Positions 5,709-11,524 of a DNA stretch of 11,524 bases are shown in pieces. Position numbers and translations under genes: made by a program. The notes under the pieces are model-generated. The model was not told where the DNA came from. It was given only the letters and a program-made list of their open reading frames with translations, and made no database searches. Each line of letters opens with the position of its first letter. The first letter of the stretch is position 1. The DNA lies in contig DBCX01000036.1 in assembly GCA_002293275.1 (NCBI GenBank), positions 19,616 to 31,139 on the forward strand. The letters run 5' to 3'. This DNA is from Cyanobacteria bacterium UBA947. Its GTDB lineage: Bacteria > Cyanobacteriota > Vampirovibrionia > Gastranaerophilales > Gastranaerophilaceae.

Positions 5709-6677
5709 TTACCCTGCAAGTTCCTCTTCGAGTTCAGGGTTTGGCGCAAGGTCTAAACCAAAATGGTGAAGACGCTCAATCACCTCATCCGATGATTTTT
5801 TGCCGAAGTTTTTAATGTTCAACAAATCATGCTCGGATTTTTTAAGCAATTCCTGCATAGAGTTGATGCTGGCACGTTTAAGGCAGTTGTACGCTCTTAC
5901 CGACAATTCCAATTCTTCAATCGTCATTGTAGGGCTTGATTCTTCACTGGCAACGCTTTCGGTCTCAACAGCTGCGATAGTTACAGGTTGCCCGGTTATT
6001 GATGCAATCTGCGCAAAATGGTCAATCAGCAGGTTTGATGCCTGTGACAGGGCCGTTGTTACGTCAGTTGAACCGTTTGACCAGATTTCCAAAGTAAGTT
6101 TGTCAAAGTCAATTTGATCGCCAACCCGCGCGCTTTCTACGTTGTAGCTTACGCGTTTAATCGGCATAAACGTCGCATCAATCGGCAGCATATCAATAGA
6201 AACACCCTTTGAGTCTCTCGGGATGTCGTTTGCAATATAACCTTTGCCGGTTTCAACGATAATATCAGCGTGGAAACTACCGCCGTCAGCAACTGTTGCA
6301 ATCAGCCAGTCGGGGTTTACAACCTTTACGCCCGCAGGAAGCTGGATATCGCTTGCAAGCACAGGGCCCGCGTGGTCAACATCAATTCTTAAATGCTGCG
6401 CCTCTTTTGAATCGGTTTTTACAACCAAACCTTTCAGGTTCAACATTACATCAATAACATCTTCCAAAACACCCGGGATAGCCGTGTATTCGTGTGTGAT
6501 ACCTTCAATTCTCGCCGACGTTACAGCCGTTCCTTCCAAACTGGACAGCAATACCCGTCTTAAAGAGTTACCAATCGTTGTCCCAAACCCTTTTTCCAAC
6601 GGCTCAATGATAAATTTACCATACTGCGAACCGTCTGAACTGGTTGTTGTATTAACATTCTTAATTTTGAGTTCCAT
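5709..6677 (-). CDS. rpoA: DNA-directed RNA polymerase subunit alpha
   Basis: Dimeric scaffold for polymerase assembly plus a DNA- and activator-contacting C-terminal domain. The product is 322 residues, as usual. N-terminal domain (about 1-230): KFIIEPLEKGFGTTIGNSLRRVLLSSLEGTAV across residues 21-52, HEYTAIPGVLEDV, FMPIKRVSYNVE and LEIWSNGS. A linker rich in Ser/Glu (about 235-252) follows. C-terminal domain (about 253-312): ELELSVRAYNCLKRA with Arg261 and Asn264 at the positions that contact UP elements in E. coli (R265, N268), and the helix-hairpin-helix NIKNFGKKSSDEV. The wording FMP-x-K/R-VSYNVE plus LEIW-NGS resembles cyanobacterial alpha subunits. It lies between rpsD (18-nt gap) and rplQ. 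Confidence 0.98.
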   Translation of the reverse strand: MELKIKNVNTTTSSDGSQYGKFIIEPLEKGFGTTIGNSLRRVLLSSLEGTAVTSARIEGITHEYTAIPGVLEDVIDVMLNLKGLVVKTDSKEAQHLRIDVDHAGPVLASDIQLPAGVKVVNPDWLIATVADGGSFHADIIVETGKGYIANDIPRDSKGVSIDMLPIDATFMPIKRVSYNVESARVGDQIDFDKLTLEIWSNGSTDVTTALSQASNLLIDHFAQIASITGQPVTIAAVETESVASEESSPTMTIEELELSVRAYNCLKRASINSMQELLKKSEHDLLNIKNFGKKSSDEVIERLHHFGLDLAPNPELEEELAG

Positions 6678-6695
6678 TTATGTGTGTCCTTTCAA

Positions 6696-7298
6696 TTACT
6701 TAGAATAATATTCAATTACAAGCTGTTCTTTGATTTCCGGATCAAGCTCTTCGCGCTCCGGCGCTCTGTCAAAAGTGATTTTTTGAGCGGCTTTATCAAT
6801 CGTCATCCACGCAGGCGCACAAGCCAAATCAATCAAGCTCTGAACGGTTTTTACATACTCGCCGCTTTTTGATTTAACCGTGATAACATCACCCGGCTTT
6901 GCCAAAAACGACGGGATATCAACTTTTTTGCCGTTTACAAGCACGTGCCCGTGGTTAACAATCTGTCTTGTTTGCTTACGCGTAACACCAAACCCCGCCC
7001 GGAACAAAACGTTGTCCAGTCTGGATTCCAAAAGCTGCAGCAAGATTGTACCTGTTACGCCGCTTCTGCGCGCCGCTTCCTTGTAGTATTTCGCGAACTG
7101 CTTTTCGCTGACAAGGTAGGTCAATCTGATTTTTTGCTTTTCGTTCAGGTGGATTGCGTACTCAGAAAGCTTTTTTCTCACCGCGCCGTGCTGACCTGAC
7201 GGGTTTTGACGCATTGACGAGGTCAATTTGCGGTTTGATAAATCCTTCACACCGTAGTTTCTGAATAATTTGTTTGTAGGTCCTGTATATCTAGCCAT
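6696..7298 (-). CDS. rpsD: 30S ribosomal protein S4
   Basis: Primary 16S rRNA binder, which in several bacteria also represses translation of its own operon. The product is 200 residues. Seen: MARYTGPTNKLFRNYG, PSGQHGAVRKKLSEYAIHLNEKQKIR, LLQLLESRLDNVLFRAGFGVTRKQTRQIVNHGHVLVNGKKVDIPS (S4 RNA-binding domain, about 88-132), and the C-terminal ELDPEIKEQLVIEYYSK. The N-terminal zinc-binding cysteines found in some S4 proteins are absent (C-minus form). AAGGAG overlaps the rpsK stop and serves as ribosome site. Its place between rpsK and rpoA matches E. coli-type operons. In most photosynthetic cyanobacteria, as far as I know, rpsD is elsewhere. Confidence 0.98.
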   Translation of the reverse strand: MARYTGPTNKLFRNYGVKDLSNRKLTSSMRQNPSGQHGAVRKKLSEYAIHLNEKQKIRLTYLVSEKQFAKYYKEAARRSGVTGTILLQLLESRLDNVLFRAGFGVTRKQTRQIVNHGHVLVNGKKVDIPSFLAKPGDVITVKSKSGEYVKTVQSLIDLACAPAWMTIDKAAQKITFDRAPEREELDPEIKEQLVIEYYSK

Positions 7299-7307
7299 TT
7301 CTTCTCC

Positions 7308-7694
7308 TTACACCCTTCTTTTCTTCGGTGGACGGCAGCCGTTGTGGGGGATTGGGGTTACGTCCTTGATTAAAGTGATTTCAAGCCCTGCCGCCTGAAT
7401 CGCCCGGATTGCAGTTTCACGACCCGACCCCGGGCCTTTTATGTAGACTTCAACCTTTTTCATGCCCTGATCAATGGATTTTTTCGCCACCGATTCAGCC
7501 GCTGACTGCGCCGCAAACGGGGTGCCTTTTCTTGCGCCCTTGAATCCTGCAGCACCCGCAGTCGCCCACGCTATCGCGTTGCCCTGCGTATCAGTTGATG
7601 TCACTATCGTATTGTTGAACGTCGATTGGATGTGCACGACACCCTGCAATACGTTTTTCTTTTCTTTCTTTTTGGTTTTTACCGGTCTTGCCAT
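7308..7694 (-). CDS. rpsK: 30S ribosomal protein S11
   Basis: Platform protein contacting the E-site region of 16S rRNA. It is 128 residues, the standard length. Signature pieces: VLQGVVHIQSTFNNTIVTSTDTQGNAIAWATAGAAGFKGARKGTPFAAQ (about 15-63), VEVYIKGPGSGRETAIRAIQAAGLEIT and the end VTPIPHNGCRPPKKRRV. The N-terminal Lys-rich segment (KTKKKEKKN) is typical. It sits 19 nt after rpsM and 9 nt before rpsD. Nothing unusual was seen. Confidence 0.98.
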   Translation of the reverse strand: MARPVKTKKKEKKNVLQGVVHIQSTFNNTIVTSTDTQGNAIAWATAGAAGFKGARKGTPFAAQSAAESVAKKSIDQGMKKVEVYIKGPGSGRETAIRAIQAAGLEITLIKDVTPIPHNGCRPPKKRRV

Positions 7695-7713
7695 TTTTAT
7701 TTCCTTCTAATTA

Positions 7714-8079
7714 TTACTTCTTCTTGGCGATTGCCATGCCTTTTTTACCTTTGCGGGTTCTGGCGTTGGTTTTTGTCCGCTGTCCGCGCGAAGGCAGGTT
7801 ACGCTTGTGGCGCATCCCTCTGTATGAGCCAATCTCTTGCAGACGCTTAATATTCATGGTCACTTCACGTCTTAAATCACCTTCAATATCGTATTTTGAA
7901 AGCTCTTCACGAAGCACCCGTACATCTTCATCGGTCAAATCATCCGTGCGCAGGTCAGGCGAAACACCTGCTGATGCCAAAATCTTCGCGCTCCTTGCCG
8001 GGCCTATGCCGTAGATGTACTGTAACGCTATTATCATTCTTTTGTTACGGGGTAAATCGACCCCTGCTAGTCTTGCCAT
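7714..8079 (-). CDS. rpsM: 30S ribosomal protein S13
   Basis: Head protein forming intersubunit bridges and contacting P-site tRNA. It is 121 residues. Landmarks: MARLAGVDLPRNKRMIIALQYIYGIGPARSAKIL (helix-turn-helix-like start), LREELSKYDIEGDLRREVTMNIKRLQEIGSYRGMRHKRNLPSRGQRTKTNARTRKG (about 56-112), and a Lys-rich tail GMAIAKKK. The start is ATG 8079 in the context ccATTTTTTCTCC, where GGAGAA on the coding strand gives the ribosome site. Gap to rpmJ is 9 nt, to rpsK 19 nt. Confidence 0.98.
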   Translation of the reverse strand: MARLAGVDLPRNKRMIIALQYIYGIGPARSAKILASAGVSPDLRTDDLTDEDVRVLREELSKYDIEGDLRREVTMNIKRLQEIGSYRGMRHKRNLPSRGQRTKTNARTRKGKKGMAIAKKK

Positions 8080-8088
8080 TTTTTCTCC

Positions 8089-8202
8089 TTATCCTTGGCG
8101 CTGCTTGTGTTTAGGGTTCTCACATATTACGGCGATTCTGCCTTTTCGTCTTATGCATTTGCATTTGTCGCAAATTGGTTTTACTGATGAACGTACTTTC
8201 AT
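8089..8202 (-). CDS. rpmJ: 50S ribosomal protein L36 (zinc-binding form)
   Basis: This is a 37-residue gene read on the - strand between rpsM and infA. It starts MKVRSSVKPICDKCK, continues RRKGRIAVICENP and ends KHKQRQG. The zinc ligands Cys11, Cys14, Cys27 and His32 (C-x2-C-x12-C-x4-H) are all present, so this is the zinc-containing (C+) type. An additional Cys16 stands where a Val/Ile/Lys is more common. L36 binds 23S rRNA late in assembly. Order and spacing (16 nt after infA, 9 nt before rpsM) are the usual infA-rpmJ-rpsM arrangement. Confidence 0.97.
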   Translation of the reverse strand: MKVRSSVKPICDKCKCIRRKGRIAVICENPKHKQRQG

Positions 8203-8218
8203 TTTTTTATTCCTTATT

Positions 8219-8434
8219 TTATTTAAGCCTGAATGTTATTCTGCCGCGGGTAAGGTCGTATGGTGTCATTTCGACTTTTACTTTGTCGCCGGGCAGGATT
8301 CTGATGAAGTTCTTCCGAATCTTTCCCGAGATATGAGCAAGGATTTCGTGACCGTTTTCCAGAGTTACGCGAAACATTGCATTGGGCATTGATTCAATGA
8401 TGGTTCCTTCTAACTCGATTACGTCTTTTGACAT
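8219..8434 (-). CDS. infA: Translation initiation factor IF-1
   Basis: OB-fold factor that occupies the A site of the 30S subunit during initiation. It is 71 residues (72 is typical). Sequence hallmarks are IELEGTIIESMPNAMFRVTLENGHEILAHISGKIRKNFIRILPGDKVKVEMTPYDLTRGRITFR, spread over residues about 6-69. GAGGA (8439-8443) is the ribosome site, 4 nt from ATG. It is the first gene of the ten-gene ribosomal/rpoA operon. The upstream genes of a longer S10-spc cluster (secY, adk, map) are absent here, so this part of the cluster has its own promoter. Confidence 0.97.
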   Translation of the reverse strand: MSKDVIELEGTIIESMPNAMFRVTLENGHEILAHISGKIRKNFIRILPGDKVKVEMTPYDLTRGRITFRLK

Positions 8435-8464
8435 TTATTCCTCATATTCGGCTCATATTTATCT

Positions 8465-8492
8465 ATCATATTCGCTAAATATTAGATTGCAA
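8465..8492 (-). promoter_or_regulatory. Candidate promoter of the infA-rpsI operon
   Basis: On the - strand, TTGCAA (8487-8492) and TATGAT (8465-8470) are separated by 16 bp, a good sigma-70-type pair. Transcription would begin near 8458, giving a leader of about 24 nt before infA. Confidence 0.6.
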
Positions 8493-8495
8493 GCG

Positions 8496-8540
8496 GTTTT
8501 GTAAAATTTTTTGTAAATTTGTTAAGATTAGTTACAAAAC
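8496..8540. repeat. Inverted repeat GTTTTGTAA / TTACAAAAC in the divergent promoter region
   Basis: Perfect 9-bp arms at 8496-8504 and 8532-8540 are separated by 27 bp. A further TTTGTAAA (8510-8517) lies 12 bp after the one in the left arm (8498-8505), so three copies of TTTGTAA occur in 43 bp. GCGGTTT (8493-8499) also has a partner AAACCGC at 8556-8562. The set sits between the divergent infA operon and the gene at 8602, so a regulator acting on either is possible. Confidence 0.45.
8499..8528 (+). promoter_or_regulatory. Possible promoter of the glutamine-rich gene
   Basis: TTGTAA (8499-8504) and TAAGAT (8523-8528) with an 18-bp spacer form a modest sigma-70-like pair inside the inverted-repeat region. 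The leader would be about 65 nt. An alternative AT-rich -10 (TATATAA at 8581) would leave almost no leader. Weak call. Confidence 0.3.
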
Positions 8541-8601
8541 ACTTGAAAACTGAATAAACCGCCCCCAAAAAGAGTTAAAATATATAAGAGAGGATTTTTT
8601 C

Positions 8602-8973
8602 ATGGCCCAAATTGAATCAATTGATGAACTGAGAAAACTTCGCGATGCGGAGAAAAATACCATGGCGCAACCCACGGATTACAGCGCATGGCAAAAAGAT
8701 ATGGAAAAGCTTGACCAGCTCGGGATTCAAGGCACAGGCTCGGCTGCGGGCGACAGAGCGCTGATTAAACAAATGGAGATGGCAGCCCAAGAGGCCGCAA
8801 AAGAAGCCCAAATCCAGCAGGCGCAGCAGCAAAACAACGACCAAAACAATAAGCAAGACCAGCAGGTTAAGTCAATGTCCGAGACCGACAACGAACAAAA
8901 CCTAAAAGCAACGGTCGCAAACGCAACAAGCTCGCAGATTTTGGACAATTACATCAGATGGCAGATGATGTAA
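8602..8973 (+). CDS. Unknown glutamine-rich protein
   Basis: I do not recognise this 123-residue protein. AGAGGA (8589-8594) lies 7 nt before ATG 8602, supporting the start. The product is hydrophilic with no signal peptide or membrane segment. Residues 1-40 look helical and charged (ESIDELRKLRDAEK, WQKDMEKLDQL). A short Gly/Ser turn follows (41-50). A low-complexity stretch (63-88) has eleven Gln and four Asn, possibly a flexible or coiled-coil linker. A conserved-looking C-terminal piece is TSSQILDNYIRWQMM. The low-complexity centre between two structured ends suggests an adaptor, chaperone-like or structural role, but function is unknown. It runs divergent from infA, and its 3' end overlaps the opposite-strand phosphatase gene by 25 bp. 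Codon use matches its neighbours. Confidence 0.75.
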   Translation: MAQIESIDELRKLRDAEKNTMAQPTDYSAWQKDMEKLDQLGIQGTGSAAGDRALIKQMEMAAQEAAKEAQIQQAQQQNNDQNNKQDQQVKSMSETDNEQNLKATVANATSSQILDNYIRWQMM

Positions 8974-9575
8974 TCTTTTATGTCCGCAAATGATTTGAAC
9001 CCGATTGCATGCTCGCAATGCTTGAGCAGCGTGCCTTTTGCGAACACGATGTCGGCCTGCTTTGAGCCGCAAAAATCAGAGATGCCGTCGCCAATGTAGA
9101 TTATTTTTGCTCCCGGCCGCGTGAATTTGTTAATTACGCCGCATTTGCATGTGCCTGAAAGTCGCTCGCATTGCGGGTTTGCGTTCGGAAACTCCAAAGT
9201 GAACTCCGGCGTCAAAACGTTTGAAAAGAATTTTATATCGCCCAGTCCATGGTTTTCCAAAACAGTTTTGATAAAGAAGTCCAGTCCGTCGCTTACGATA
9301 TAAAAATCAATATTATTTTCCTTCACAAAGCTGTGAAACGCCGCGAATTCAGGGTCTACGCCAATCGTGTCCAAAAACTGCTCCAATTCACCCGCTTTTG
9401 GCCTTGGAATGAGTTTGAAATGCTCAGCCAAGCACTCTTTTGACCCAATCTCGCCGCAAAACCATTTTTGGCTCAACTTTTCCCAACCCGGCAGCGAAAA
9501 CGCCGGCAAAAACCGGTCAATTGTGTCCTGCGTCGTTATCGTGCCGTCAAAATCACAAAAAATTTGTATGTCCAT
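8949..9575 (-). CDS. HAD-superfamily phosphatase, MtnX-like
   Basis: A 208-residue cytosolic phosphatase of the HAD-IB type. Motif I is FCDFDGTIT with nucleophile Asp8 and acid Asp10. Motif II is YIVSDG (Ser95). A Lys near 150 may serve as motif III. Motif IV is YIGDGISDFCG (Asp163, Asp167). A helical C1 cap lies between motifs I and II. A cysteine group, Cys136-x6-Cys143-x-Cys145 (PQCERLSGTCKCG), resembles the CGNCK region of MtnX and related phosphatases. MtnX acts on an enol-phosphate of the methionine salvage pathway, but no other salvage gene is here. The substrate could equally be phosphoserine or another small phosphate ester, so no symbol is given. The ribosome site is weak (TTAGG very near ATG). 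It lies 19 nt after ruvA and probably shares its transcript. Confidence 0.9.
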   Translation of the reverse strand: MDIQIFCDFDGTITTQDTIDRFLPAFSLPGWEKLSQKWFCGEIGSKECLAEHFKLIPRPKAGELEQFLDTIGVDPEFAAFHSFVKENNIDFYIVSDGLDFFIKTVLENHGLGDIKFFSNVLTPEFTLEFPNANPQCERLSGTCKCGVINKFTRPGAKIIYIGDGISDFCGSKQADIVFAKGTLLKHCEHAIGFKSFADIKDYIICHLM

Positions 9576-9594
9576 GACCTAATTTTACCACGAT

Positions 9595-10185
9595 TTAATT
9601 GGACAGAATTTTCAGCGCGGCTTTGAGGATGTCTTCGGCCGGGGCGTTTTCTTTCAGCGCGGATTTGGCGATGGCATCTTTTATCTCGCTTGCCGCATAA
9701 CCGAGCGAAACCAGCACAGTCTGCGCGTCTTCAAGCGCAACGTGGTCCTGTTTTGACGATGTTTTCACAGGCGCCGTGTTGGTGTAATTCATCAACTTGT
9801 CTTTCAGTTCCAAAATGATCTTCTGTGCAAGCTTTGGTCCCACGCCTTTTGCACGCGTGAGCTCTTTGAAATCACCTTCAATCACAAGCCCAATCAGCTC
9901 CGACGCGTCAAACTCATCCAAAAGCGTAAGCGCCATACGACTTCCCACCCCCGAGACCGAAATCAAAATATTAAAAATATCCCTTGCCTCGCGCTGCAAA
10001 AAACCGCACAACCCCATCTTGTCCTCGCGATGCAGCAGCACGGTATAAATCTTACCTTCCTCGCCGACAGCCGCTGAATTAAGGTCGCGCGCCGTCAACT
10101 CCAGCAAGTACCCTATCCCTCCGGCCTCAACAGTAAGCCCGCTGCGGGTTTTCCCAACAAATTTGCCCCTTATGTAGTCATACAT
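9595..10185 (-). CDS. ruvA: Holliday junction branch migration protein RuvA
   Basis: A tetramer that binds four-way DNA junctions and loads RuvB helicase. The 196 residues are normal. Domain I (OB-fold, about 1-63) begins MYDYIRGKFVGKTRSGLTVEAGGIGYLL. Domain II has two helix-hairpin-helix motifs, SVSGVGSRMALTLL (about 76-89) and AKGVGPKLAQKIILEL (about 112-127). A linker (about 133-148) leads to domain III (about 150-196, ALEDAQTVLVSLGYAASEI), which contacts RuvB. The start lies 16 nt inside the end of dnaA, with GGAGA (10193-10197) as ribosome site, so the two are transcribed and probably translated together. ruvB and ruvC are not in the window. Pairing with dnaA is not a common arrangement. 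Confidence 0.97.
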   Translation of the reverse strand: MYDYIRGKFVGKTRSGLTVEAGGIGYLLELTARDLNSAAVGEEGKIYTVLLHREDKMGLCGFLQREARDIFNILISVSGVGSRMALTLLDEFDASELIGLVIEGDFKELTRAKGVGPKLAQKIILELKDKLMNYTNTAPVKTSSKQDHVALEDAQTVLVSLGYAASEIKDAIAKSALKENAPAEDILKAALKILSN

Positions 10186-11524
10186 TTTTTTATCTCCGAT
10201 ATGGTTTTACCCAGTTCCTTATTGGCTTTCGCCTCTTTTTTAATCTTTTCGTAAGAATACAGCATAGTCGGGTGTTTTTTGTTAAAATATGCCGCGATTT
10301 CTTCAAAGCTTTTGCCGGTGAGCTCGCGCACCAGATAAACCGCCACATGCCGCGCCCCGGAAACCCTTTGGCTGCGTGAGGTGCTCTTGAAATCTTCCAA
10401 TTCCAGTCCGTAATACTTTGCGGTTGCTTGCGCGATTTTACCAATCTCCAATTTTTTACCCCCCTCGCATTTTAAAACACGCCGCGCAAACTCAATATTG
10501 ATGTCGGTTTTTTCAATATCGGAGTAGGCGCTGACCTTGTTGAACGCGCCTTCCAACTCGCGCACATTGCTGACAAAATTGTTCGCGATGTACTCAAACA
10601 CCTCAAAATCAACCTCGTTTGCCAGCTCAGCGGCAAGATTTTTCAAAATCGCAACCCTTGTCTCAAAATCCGGCGGGGTAATATCCACAACCAGCCCCAT
10701 CTCAAAGCGCGTGCGCAGCCGCTCGGGCAGCGTCGGGATATCGCGCGGCTGACGGTCGGATGTTATCACAATCTGTTTATTTTTGTTATGCAAACTGTCA
10801 AACGTGTGGAAAATCTCCTCCATCGTCCGGTTTTTTGACTCAATGAACTGGATATCGTCAATCAATAAAACATCAACATTGCGGTATTTTTGGCGGAATT
10901 TTTCCATCCGGTCGGTGCATTCTTTGGCCGTGCCGCCGTGCTGCAAATTTTTTATAAGCTCGTTCACATACTCCTCGGTCTTGATATATTTGACCTTCAA
11001 TTTTGGTTTGTTGAACATAGTATAGTGCCCAATCGCCTGCATCAAGTGGGTTTTGCCAAGACCCGACGCACCGTAGATAAACAAAGGGTTATATTTTTTA
11101 GCAGGTGATTGCGCGGCCGCAAACGCCGCTGCGTGTGCAAAACGGCTGTTCTCGCCCACAACAAAATTCTCAAAATTATATTTCAAATTCAGGTTTGAAA
11201 ACGATTGCATCTGCGTCAAATTCTCCATCGCGGCGGTCTGCGGGTTTGCCGCGCCGGCGTTGACTTTTGCGCTCTCTTTTTTCTTTTCCTTCTGATACTT
11301 TTGCGCAAAATCCGCATCATAATTTATTGAAAAATCTACCGTCTGCCCGATGATTTTTTCAAACGCGTCGCGCATCTGCACATAATAACTCTGGCGAATC
11401 AGCTGCGGCGCCATCATATGAACGCTGAGCAGCGCAAAATTGTTATTGTCAAACCCCGCGGCCTCCAACCCCTCAATCCACGAAAAATACGCGTGCTCAG
11501 GCACGGACGACTTCAACTCGGCCT
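10170..11524 (-). CDS. dnaA: Chromosomal replication initiator DnaA (5' end outside window)
   Basis: AAA+ initiator that binds oriC and loads DnaB helicase. The reading frame stays open to the window edge. TTG 11516 is an internal Leu codon (ELKSSVPEHAYFSW), so roughly 10-15 residues are missing. Counting from that TTG as 1: domain I to about 70; Lys/Ala-rich linker 72-105; AAA+ domain from YNFENFVVG with Walker A GASGLGKT (149-156), Walker B VLLIDD (216-221) and box VII ERLRTRF (265-271); domain IV from about 355. In domain IV, RELTGKS is standard. The signature usually written (G)RDHTTVLHA is instead NKKHPTMLY (412-420), and the residue after the conserved Arg389 is His390 where E. coli has Gln408. 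It heads a dnaA-ruvA-phosphatase run. The usual dnaN partner is absent downstream. Confidence 0.96.
   Translation of the reverse strand, partial: AELKSSVPEHAYFSWIEGLEAAGFDNNNFALLSVHMMAPQLIRQSYYVQMRDAFEKIIGQTVDFSINYDADFAQKYQKEKKKESAKVNAGAANPQTAAMENLTQMQSFSNLNLKYNFENFVVGENSRFAHAAAFAAAQSPAKKYNPLFIYGASGLGKTHLMQAIGHYTMFNKPKLKVKYIKTEEYVNELIKNLQHGGTAKECTDRMEKFRQKYRNVDVLLIDDIQFIESKNRTMEEIFHTFDSLHNKNKQIVITSDRQPRDIPTLPERLRTRFEMGLVVDITPPDFETRVAILKNLAAELANEVDFEVFEYIANNFVSNVRELEGAFNKVSAYSDIEKTDINIEFARRVLKCEGGKKLEIGKIAQATAKYYGLELEDFKSTSRSQRVSGARHVAVYLVRELTGKSFEEIAAYFNKKHPTMLYSYEKIKKEAKANKELGKTISEIKKCMTT

Noticed and set aside
8435..8601. Replication origin
   Set aside because: No TTATNCACA-like boxes or clear AT-rich 13-mer array. 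dnaA's upstream side, the likelier place, is outside the window. With the altered DnaA signature a non-standard box cannot be excluded.
11514..11516. TTG at 11516 as the start of dnaA
   Set aside because: The frame continues upstream as A-E-L-K-S to the window edge and the DnaA N-terminus normally has more residues here. It is an internal Leu codon.
1..11524. Mobile element, CRISPR array, tRNA or rRNA genes
   Set aside because: No transposase or integrase frame, no spaced direct-repeat array, and no tRNA-like cloverleaf or rRNA segment was noticed by eye. A tRNAscan/Infernal run would be decisive for small RNAs.

Overview
The window reads as chromosomal core-genome DNA of a low-to-medium GC bacterium, most likely a non-photosynthetic cyanobacterial relative (Vampirovibrionia/Melainabacteria, for example Gastranaerophilales). 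This is inference. RpoA and RpsD have cyanobacteria-like stretches: LEIWSNGS and SVRAYNCLKRA in RpoA, SEYAIHLNEKQK and a VIEYYSK C-terminus in RpsD. The truA-rplM-rpsI tail behind rplQ also fits cyanobacteria and several other phyla. PPDK as a stand-alone gene fits a fermentative life. No 16S gene or marker search is available here to confirm this.

Layout, left to right. Positions 2-106 hold the 3' end of an unrecognised + strand gene, followed by two small hairpins. Positions 248-2911 hold a full-length ppdK (pyruvate, phosphate dikinase) with its own promoter region and a clear intrinsic terminator. Positions 3045-3637 hold two small + strand genes. Each encodes little more than a LuxR/NarL-type helix-turn-helix. 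The spacer between them carries two identical TACCC-AAAA-GGGTA palindromes exactly 100 bp apart and a third, different dyad between those. This is the least ordinary part of the window. A bidirectional terminator follows.

Positions 3686-8434 (- strand) hold a compact transcription/translation operon in the order infA, rpmJ, rpsM, rpsK, rpsD, rpoA, rplQ, truA, rplM, rpsI. Gaps are 9-48 nt, with ATGA and TAATG overlaps at rplQ/truA and rplM/rpsI. The operon starts from a divergent promoter region (8435-8601), shared with a + strand gene for an unknown, glutamine-rich 123-residue protein (8602-8973).

Positions 8949-11524 (- strand) hold dnaA (5' end outside the window), ruvA and a HAD-family phosphatase resembling MtnX, in a tight run. 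The phosphatase gene overlaps the glutamine-rich gene tail to tail by 25 bp. DnaA has an unusual DNA-binding signature in domain IV.

Working together: most of the window is housekeeping. It covers ribosome assembly, RNA polymerase alpha, tRNA pseudouridylation, replication initiation, Holliday junction processing and PEP/pyruvate interconversion. The parts that are not routine are the paired mini-HTH genes with their shared palindromes, the glutamine-rich orphan, the altered DnaA signature, and a TruA shortened in its middle. No mobile element, CRISPR array, rRNA or tRNA gene was seen. No gene-free stretch exceeds about 205 bp.
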